Of a stretch of DNA of 19,419 bases, positions 14,647-19,419 are shown piece by piece. Source of the DNA: an uncultured Bacilli bacterium. GTDB lineage: Bacteria; Bacillota_I; Bacilli_A; RF39; UBA660. Made by a program: the position numbers and the translations under genes. How positions within the stretch are numbered: position 1 is the first letter of the stretch; every line of letters starts with the position of its first letter. Where the stretch lies: assembly GCA_947623975.1 (NCBI GenBank), contig CANQHY010000008.1:1-19419 (forward strand), given 5' to 3'. Under the pieces are notes generated by a model, which ran no database searches, was not told where the DNA came from, and saw only the letters and a list, made by a program, of their open reading frames with translations.

Positions 14647-15744
14647 TTATACATTAAATCTAAAATAGCAAATATCTCCATCTTGCATTAAATAATCTTT
14701 TCCTTCTAACCTAGTTTTTCCAGCTTCTTTTACTTTCAATTCTGTTCCATAAGTTACTAAATCCTGGTAAGACATTATCTCAGCTTTAATAAATCCTTTT
14801 TCAAAATCCGAATGAATAATACCAGCACACTCTTTAGCATTCATTCCTTTTTTATAAGTCCATGCTCTTACCTCATCTTGCCCTGCAGTAAAATAAGTTT
14901 CAAGTCCCAATAAATCATAAGTTGCCTTGATAAGTAAATCCAATCCACTTTCTAAAACACCAATAGATGCTAGCATTTCTTTTTTATCTGCCTCGCATAA
15001 ATCACTTAAATCGGCTTCCATTTTTGCTGATATTTTAATTACCCTTGCTTCTTCATTTTGAGCGTATTCAATTAGTTGCTTTACGTACTTATTATCAAAA
15101 GGAAGCTCTCCCTCCATTACATTGGCAAGATAAATTATTGGCTTCATAGTAAGTAGATTAAAACTCTTTAAATATAATTTTTCGTCCTTAGTGAAATCTA
15201 CCCTTCTAAGTGCTGTTCCTTTTTCTAAAGCTTCTTTGGCCTTTTTCAATATTTCATATTCACCAAGTGCCTCTTTATCACGATTTGTTTCAGCTTTCTT
15301 CTTAATTTTATCAATTCTACTGTTAATTATTTCTAAATCAGCTAGAGATAGTTCAACGTTTATTATTTCCACGTCACGAACCGGATCTATATTGTTCTCG
15401 ACATGAATAATATTACCATCTTCAAAACATCTGACAACCTCAACAATCGCATCCACCTCTCTAATATGCGATAAGAACTTATTTCCTAATCCCTCTCCAA
15501 CTGATGCTCCTTTTACAAGACCAGCAATATCTGTAAATTCATATGCCGTAGGAATAGTTCTTGCTGGATGATATATTTCTGTTAATTTATCTAGCCTTTC
15601 ATCTGGTACTACTACAACACCAACATTTGGTTCAATGGTTGCAAATGGATAGTTAGCTGCTAATATATTTTGTTTAGTTATTGCGTTAAATAATGTTGAC
15701 TTTCCTACATTTGGAAGTCCAACGATTCCTGCTTTAAGACTCAT
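14647..15744 (-). CDS. ychF: Redox-regulated ATPase/GTPase YchF (OLA1 family)
   Basis: This 365-residue member of the OBG family of P-loop NTPases has G1 GLPNVGKS (9-16), the switch region ANYPFATIEPNVG, G3 FTDIAGLVKGAS, a helical coiled-coil insertion (about 130-200) and a C-terminal TGS domain (about 280-365, ending KDYLMQDGDICYFRFNV). The G4 position reads NVME rather than NKxD, as expected for YchF proteins, which prefer ATP. It associates with ribosomes and has been linked to the oxidative stress response in other bacteria. The ATG at 15744 follows AAGGGGG, which overlaps the stop of the transporter gene upstream. The gene sits near parAB and rpsF as in Bacillus (yyaF). Confidence 0.95.
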   Translation of the reverse strand: MSLKAGIVGLPNVGKSTLFNAITKQNILAANYPFATIEPNVGVVVVPDERLDKLTEIYHPARTIPTAYEFTDIAGLVKGASVGEGLGNKFLSHIREVDAIVEVVRCFEDGNIIHVENNIDPVRDVEIINVELSLADLEIINSRIDKIKKKAETNRDKEALGEYEILKKAKEALEKGTALRRVDFTKDEKLYLKSFNLLTMKPIIYLANVMEGELPFDNKYVKQLIEYAQNEEARVIKISAKMEADLSDLCEADKKEMLASIGVLESGLDLLIKATYDLLGLETYFTAGQDEVRAWTYKKGMNAKECAGIIHSDFEKGFIKAEIMSYQDLVTYGTELKVKEAGKTRLEGKDYLMQDGDICYFRFNV

Positions 15745-15756
15745 TTTTATTCCCCC

Positions 15757-17349
15757 TTATAAACTTGGATATACTCCTGGTCCTATTGGTATTCCTACTA
15801 TATAAATAAGAAAAGCTATTATAATCCAAGTAATACTTATTATTAAACAATATGGTGCAACATACGACAAAGCTTTTCTTATCGTAATTACATCTTTATC
15901 CCTATTATATATATTTAGATAGCCAAGATAAATAACAAAATAGGCAAGAAGCGGAGTTAATCCTTTAGTCATTGACTCTCCTGCCCTAAATAAAAACTGA
16001 GCAAACTGTGGTGACAAATTAGCCTGCATCATAACCGGTACCACTGCTGGTGCTAAAATAGACCATTTAGCAGCTGGTGTCGTAACAAAGAAACTACAAA
16101 TAGCAACTATTATCAAAATTATAATCACCAAAGGAAGACCTGTAAAAGAAAGGCTTTTTATAAAATTGGCAAGAGATGCCACTATTACAGTACCAATATT
16201 TGTTTTTTTAAATACTGCTATAAATTGAGAAGCAAAGAAAACAAGTACTACTAAATATCCAACATCTTTTAAATATTCTGAAGCTTTACTTATTAATTCT
16301 CTATCATTTTTTATTGTTTTAGCACCAAAAGCATAAGCGATACCGGTAACTAAGAATAAAAGTGAAGTAAGTAGAGTAAAACCTTCTTGAAAATAGGAGT
16401 TTTCTCCAAATAATTGATTAATATAAGCGCTCTCATTCATATCTAACAATAATCCTGATCCTGGAAGATTAGGTATAATCATATATAAAAATATTAACAA
16501 CATTACGATTAAAGCAATAAAAGCATTTTTAAGTCCTTTTCTTTCGCGAACATCTTTATCTAATAATTCTTGCTCACTAAGCTGTAAATCCGTATTTGTA
16601 AGTTCCTTTGTATTTGATAAATCATCTTCATCACTACGTTTGTATTTACCAATTCTTTTTACAATTATCTCTTCTATTATAAACGTTCCGACAACTGCAA
16701 GAACTATTGAAGAAATTATTATAGCAAATAAGTTTGAAAGCATTTCAACGTGATAAGCACTATCAATTAATGAAGCAGCTTTCTCGGTAATTGGTACAAG
16801 ATTTATTTCTGAAGAACCAGCAAAGATAGTAGCTCCATAGCCGAAAGCAACACCACAAAAACTTGCCGTTATACCAAGTAATGGGTTTCTTCCATTAGCT
16901 AGAAAGATAAGTGCCGATAAGGGTATTAAAATGACATATCCAACATCGTTTATAATACTAGATAGTGTTGCAACCAAAATTAGAATAAAAGTTATAGTTT
17001 TATTACTAATTCCTAACGTTTTTCTTCGTATAAAAGTATCAATCAATCCTGTCGCATGTGCAACAGAAAGTCCAATAAGACCAACAAGTAACGTACTAAG
17101 TGCCGAAAAAGATACAAAATTTTTAGCAGCTTCACTTATAATAAATTTGAATCCCGAAAAATTAAACATTCCTTCAATTGTAACTATTGTATTCTCAATA
17201 GTCATATTAGAATTTACTACAGTATAAGGAACTTGTAACTGCAATCTAGCTAATATTGAACTTATTATCATAACTGCTAAAGTCAACAAGATAAAGGTTG
17301 TTATCGGATGGAATTTAAATTTTCTTGCCACTAATTTCTTTTTTTTCAT
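15757..17349 (-). CDS. AbgT family transporter
   Basis: This is a 530-residue membrane protein with about 11-13 hydrophobic helices, matching the AbgT family (p-aminobenzoyl-glutamate importers and related antimetabolite exporters). The N-terminus is short and basic; diagnostic stretches include AHATGLIDTFIRR, LSSIINDVGYVILIPL, FAGSSEINLVPIT, VTTPAAKWSILAPAVVPVMM and the C-terminal GIPIGPGVYP. A charged cytosolic loop lies around residues 230-275 (KRIGKYKRSDEDD and following). Whether it imports folate breakdown products or exports drugs cannot be told from sequence. ATG 17349 has AGGTG 6 nt upstream, overlapping the DUF951 stop. The gene is inserted in the parB-DUF951-ychF neighbourhood, where other Firmicutes usually have no transporter of this type. 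Confidence 0.87.
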   Translation of the reverse strand: MKKKKLVARKFKFHPITTFILLTLAVMIISSILARLQLQVPYTVVNSNMTIENTIVTIEGMFNFSGFKFIISEAAKNFVSFSALSTLLVGLIGLSVAHATGLIDTFIRRKTLGISNKTITFILILVATLSSIINDVGYVILIPLSALIFLANGRNPLLGITASFCGVAFGYGATIFAGSSEINLVPITEKAASLIDSAYHVEMLSNLFAIIISSIVLAVVGTFIIEEIIVKRIGKYKRSDEDDLSNTKELTNTDLQLSEQELLDKDVRERKGLKNAFIALIVMLLIFLYMIIPNLPGSGLLLDMNESAYINQLFGENSYFQEGFTLLTSLLFLVTGIAYAFGAKTIKNDRELISKASEYLKDVGYLVVLVFFASQFIAVFKKTNIGTVIVASLANFIKSLSFTGLPLVIIILIIVAICSFFVTTPAAKWSILAPAVVPVMMQANLSPQFAQFLFRAGESMTKGLTPLLAYFVIYLGYLNIYNRDKDVITIRKALSYVAPYCLIISITWIIIAFLIYIVGIPIGPGVYPSL

Positions 17350-17358
17350 TGCTTACAC

Positions 17359-17544
17359 CTACTTAATAATCTTTTTTATCTTTTTATTAAACTCTACTCT
17401 TGGCATCATTACCAATCTTCCACAATTAGTGCATTTTATCTTTATATCAGCTCCAATTCTTATTATTTCCCAAGAATTAGATCCACATGGATGACCTTTT
17501 TTCATAACAACAAGAGTTCCAATATCATATTTATTATCGTTCAT
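17359..17544 (-). CDS. DUF951 family protein (YyzM-like)
   Basis: This is a small protein of 61 residues from ATG 17544 (MNDNKYDIGTLV), or 65 from ATG 17556, which would overlap parB by 8 nt. The shorter start is preferred because GAGTGAT precedes it and DUF951 proteins begin close to the xDIGxxVxMKK segment, but the choice is not certain. The core KKGHPCGSNSWEIIRIGADI followed by KCTNCGRLVMMPR is diagnostic for DUF951. HPC plus CTNC suggests a small metal-binding or rRNA-protein-like fold; function is unknown. It lies between parB and ychF in this window, near the same neighbours as yyzM of Bacillus, and its TAG stop is embedded in the ribosome-binding site of the AbgT gene. Confidence 0.88.
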   Translation of the reverse strand: MNDNKYDIGTLVVMKKGHPCGSNSWEIIRIGADIKIKCTNCGRLVMMPRVEFNKKIKKIIK

Positions 17545-17548
17545 AATA

Positions 17549-18439
17549 TCACTCATTAATATTTAATATTTCAAGTATTCTATTTAAATCGTTTACATTA
17601 CTAAATGAAATACTAATCTTATTATTATTTATTTTTACTTTAGTACCCAATTTTTCACATAAAATATTCTCTATATAAGAAAATTCACCTGTTTTCTTTT
17701 TATTTATTTTATGATTTTTTTCTATATCTTCATTTTTAGATAAATCTTCAATATCTCTAACATTTAAGTTTTCATCGACAATCTTATTAGCAAGAGAAAT
17801 TATTTTTTCTCTATCATTAATCTTACTAAGAACCCTAGCATGGCTCATAGATATTTTATTTTCTACAATCATGTCTTTTACTTCTTCAGGAAGTATTAAT
17901 AAACCCAACATATTAGTAATATGACTTCTACTTTTACCTAATTTTACTGCTAATTGTTCCTGTGTGATGTTCATACTGTTAATTAAATTTTTATAGGCCA
18001 TCGCTTCCTCAATAGCATTTAAGTTTTCTCTTTGAAGATTTTCAAGTAAAGCGATTTCCATCATTTCCTCATCAGTAAAATCTCTTACTATAGCAGGTAT
18101 TTTCCCAAGCCCTGCCATACTGGCAGCTTTAAATCTACGCTCTCCTGCTATTATTTCATAACCTTTAATGGAACTTTTTTTAACAATAATAGGTTGAAAG
18201 ATACCGTGTTCTTTAATAGAATCAGCTAATTCCTTTAGTTTATCTTCATCAAAAACCTTTCTGGGCTGATATGGGTTTGGTCTTAGTTCAGCTAAATCTA
18301 TTTCTACTATTTCATCTTTTGGTGTAGAATCGATAATTTTTTCCTCTAAAGTGTCAAAGTTTAATTGCTCACTATTAAATAATTCTTCTAATCCTTTTCC
18401 TAAAGCTCTTCTTTTATAATTGTTGTCCATTTCTTTCAA
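17549..18439 (-). CDS. parB: Chromosome partitioning protein ParB (Spo0J)
   Basis: This 296-residue CTP-dependent DNA clamp loads at parS and spreads to organise and segregate the origin region. It has a ParA-stimulating N-terminal motif (RRALGKGLEELF), the ParB/Srx CTPase domain (about 43-135) with box I RPNPYQPRKVF and the phosphate-binding GERRFKA (99-105), a helix-turn-helix (about 157-182, TQEQLAVKLGKSRSHITNML), and a C-terminal dimerisation domain. The start is ambiguous: TTG 18439 has AAAGGA at ideal spacing, while ATG 18430 (MDNNYKRRALGKG) lacks a close site; either way it overlaps the 3' end of parA, so the two are coupled. It stops with TGA. It could in principle be Noc, but pairing with ParA and the intact N-terminal motif favour ParB. 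Confidence 0.95.
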   Translation of the reverse strand: MKEMDNNYKRRALGKGLEELFNSEQLNFDTLEEKIIDSTPKDEIVEIDLAELRPNPYQPRKVFDEDKLKELADSIKEHGIFQPIIVKKSSIKGYEIIAGERRFKAASMAGLGKIPAIVRDFTDEEMMEIALLENLQRENLNAIEEAMAYKNLINSMNITQEQLAVKLGKSRSHITNMLGLLILPEEVKDMIVENKISMSHARVLSKINDREKIISLANKIVDENLNVRDIEDLSKNEDIEKNHKINKKKTGEFSYIENILCEKLGTKVKINNNKISISFSNVNDLNRILEILNINE

Positions 18440-19205
18440 TCACTTCCTTTGCTAAATTTAAATAGGCATCGGATGCCCTACACTTTGGATCATACGCGAT
18501 AATTGGTTTACCATGAGAGGGACACTCAGCCAGTCTAACTAATCGAGGTATAATCGTATTATAAACTCTCTCTTTAAAATATTTTCTTATCTCTTCGACA
18601 ACCTCAAATCCTAGATTTGCACGTGAATCTAGCATTGTCAAAAGTACTCCTTCTATTTCAAGCTTAGGATTAAGTTGCTTCTGAGCCATCATTATCGTAT
18701 TCAAGAGTTGCATTATACCTTCTAATGCCAAAAATTCGCATTGGACAGGAATAATTACAGAATTTGATGCTGTTAAAGCATTAATTGTTATTATACTAAG
18801 TGATGGTGGGCAATCTACAATAATAAAATCGTAATCATCTCTTATTGGGTCAATCTTATTTTTCAACTGTGCCCCTTTAACAAAATTTGGTTCTTCCTTG
18901 CTCCTTTCAAAAAATTCAGTATCTAATCCATGAAGATTAACAGTAGCTGGAAGCAAATCCAATCTTTTATATTTTGTGTGAATAATTGCATCTTTGATAT
19001 CACAACGTCCTATCAAAACATCGTATACAGTTTTATCGATATCCCCTTTATTCATACCTATTCCTGTAGTTGTATTTCCCTGCGGATCCAAATCGAGAAG
19101 TAATACCTTTTTCCCTAAATATGCTAGTGATGCAGAAAGATTAATACTAGTCGTTGTCTTTCCAACTCCACCTTTTTGATTAACTAATGATATCATTTTA
19201 CTCAT
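18414..19205 (-). CDS. parA: Chromosome partitioning ATPase ParA (Soj)
   Basis: This 263-residue MinD/ParA-type ATPase forms ATP-dependent dimers on the nucleoid and, with ParB, segregates origins and regulates DnaA. The deviant Walker A KGGVGKTT (11-18) carries the signature lysine; LLLDLDPQGN ends in the Walker A-prime aspartate at 40; Walker B is DFIIVDCPPS. The C-terminal region with RANLGFEVVEEIRKYF and RASDAYLNLAKEV is typical of chromosomal Soj. There is no N-terminal helix-turn-helix extension, so it is not a plasmid type Ia ParA. ATG 19205 follows AAGGTGATG. It is the first gene of the long parA-parB-DUF951-abgT-ychF-amidotransferase unit and has its own promoter after an upstream terminator. 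Confidence 0.96.
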   Translation of the reverse strand: MSKMISLVNQKGGVGKTTTSINLSASLAYLGKKVLLLDLDPQGNTTTGIGMNKGDIDKTVYDVLIGRCDIKDAIIHTKYKRLDLLPATVNLHGLDTEFFERSKEEPNFVKGAQLKNKIDPIRDDYDFIIVDCPPSLSIITINALTASNSVIIPVQCEFLALEGIMQLLNTIMMAQKQLNPKLEIEGVLLTMLDSRANLGFEVVEEIRKYFKERVYNTIIPRLVRLAECPSHGKPIIAYDPKCRASDAYLNLAKEVIERNGQQL

Positions 19206-19246
19206 CTACATCACCTTCTCTAAATCTCGTACCTATATTTTATCAA

Positions 19247-19276
19247 ACAATAAGAAATTAATAAACATTTTGTCAA
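19247..19276 (-). promoter_or_regulatory. Putative parA promoter
   Basis: On the minus strand a perfect TTGACA (19276-19271) is followed after 18 nt by TATTGT (19252-19247), four of six to the -10 consensus. It lies between the upstream terminator hairpin and parA, leaving a leader of about 35 nt. Confidence 0.5.
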
Positions 19277-19314
19277 AAAATTTCTAATAAAATTAAATTG
19301 GTTTAAAAAGCATC

Positions 19315-19365
19315 AAAAAAGAAATATCATATGCCAAAAAAGCACACCAAAATATTTCTTTTTTT
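19315..19365 (-). terminator. Long-arm hairpin upstream of parA, probable terminator
   Basis: Perfect 13-bp arms AAAAAAGAAATAT and ATATTTCTTTTTT flank a 24-base loop. On the minus strand the hairpin starts about 10 nt after the predicted stop of the gene at the window edge and ends in TTTTTT. The arms are symmetric in A and T runs, so it could terminate from either side. Confidence 0.6.
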
Positions 19366-19374
19366 ACAATCAAA

Positions 19375-19419
19375 TTAAGAATTTTTATCAACTTTAATAG
19401 TTATTTCATAATAGTTATC
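19375..19419 (-). CDS. C-terminal fragment of an unidentified upstream gene
   Basis: Reading in from the right edge on the minus strand, one frame stays open for 14 codons (DNYYEITIKVDKNS) and stops with TAA at 19377-19375, immediately before the terminator hairpin. The placement of stop and hairpin suggests a real gene end, but 14 residues are too few to identify it. In related genomes rsmG or a second ParB-like gene can lie here; the residues do not clearly support either. Confidence 0.4.
   Translation of the reverse strand, partial: DNYYEITIKVDKNS

Noticed and set aside
19395..19418. Direct repeat TAATAGTTAT with 14-bp period at the right edge, possible iteron
   Set aside because: Only two copies are visible and the stretch reads as the end of an open frame on the minus strand, so a coding coincidence is more likely.
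17549..19419. parS site near parAB
   Set aside because: I looked for TGTTTCACGTGAAACA-like sequences by eye on both strands and saw none, including in the parA upstream gap; sites may lie outside the window.
1..19419. Mobile element, CRISPR, defence or novel multi-gene system
   Set aside because: No transposase, integrase, repeat-spacer pattern, toxin-antitoxin pair or nuclease/helicase cluster is present; all sizeable genes fit housekeeping or transport families.

Overview
This is an AT-rich, gene-dense bacterial chromosome segment. Every gene I can support lies on the minus strand, so it should be read from right to left. The set (ParA/ParB, DUF951, YchF, S6-SSB-S18, DivIC, TilS, FtsH, DusB, ClpC, RF2, FtsE), the strong AGGAGG/GGTGAT ribosome-binding sites and the low GC point to a low-GC Firmicute or Tenericute-like member of the Bacilli/Clostridia, probably with a reduced genome. 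TGA is used as a normal stop (prfB, parB) and RF2 is encoded, so the standard bacterial code applies rather than the Mycoplasma code. I cannot name a species.

Layout in transcription order. (1) 19419-13892: the tail of an unidentified gene and a terminator hairpin, then parA-parB-DUF951-AbgT transporter-ychF-class I amidotransferase, with overlaps or gaps of about 20 nt or less. (2) 13870-12708: an extended -10 promoter, a short leader with two hairpins, rpsF-ssb-rpsR and a good terminator. Groups 1 and 2 resemble the origin-proximal soj-spo0J-yyaF-rpsF-ssb-rpsR cluster of Bacillus, with two genes inserted. (3) 12608-7272: divIC, tilS, ftsH, dusB and an RDD membrane protein; this resembles the divIC-tilS-hprT-ftsH region of other Firmicutes, without yabR or hprT. 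(4) 7238-5761: a monocistronic YfcC/DcuC-like transporter with its own promoter and terminator. (5) 5755-3390: a monocistronic clpC without ctsR-mcsA-mcsB beside it. (6) 3284-1: a consensus promoter, prfB with its programmed +1 frameshift, two tandem yitT genes, and ftsE running off the left edge.

The content is essentially housekeeping: chromosome segregation, DNA replication and repair, translation and its termination, tRNA modification, division (DivIC, FtsE) and AAA+ proteolysis. I found no mobile element, CRISPR array, tRNA, rRNA or convincing defence system. The points most worth a second look are the FtsH C-terminal helix-extension-helix tail, the RF2 frameshift site, the tandem YitT pair inserted between prfB and ftsE, the SSB tip ending in PFY, and short perfect palindromes in the clpC and divIC promoter regions.
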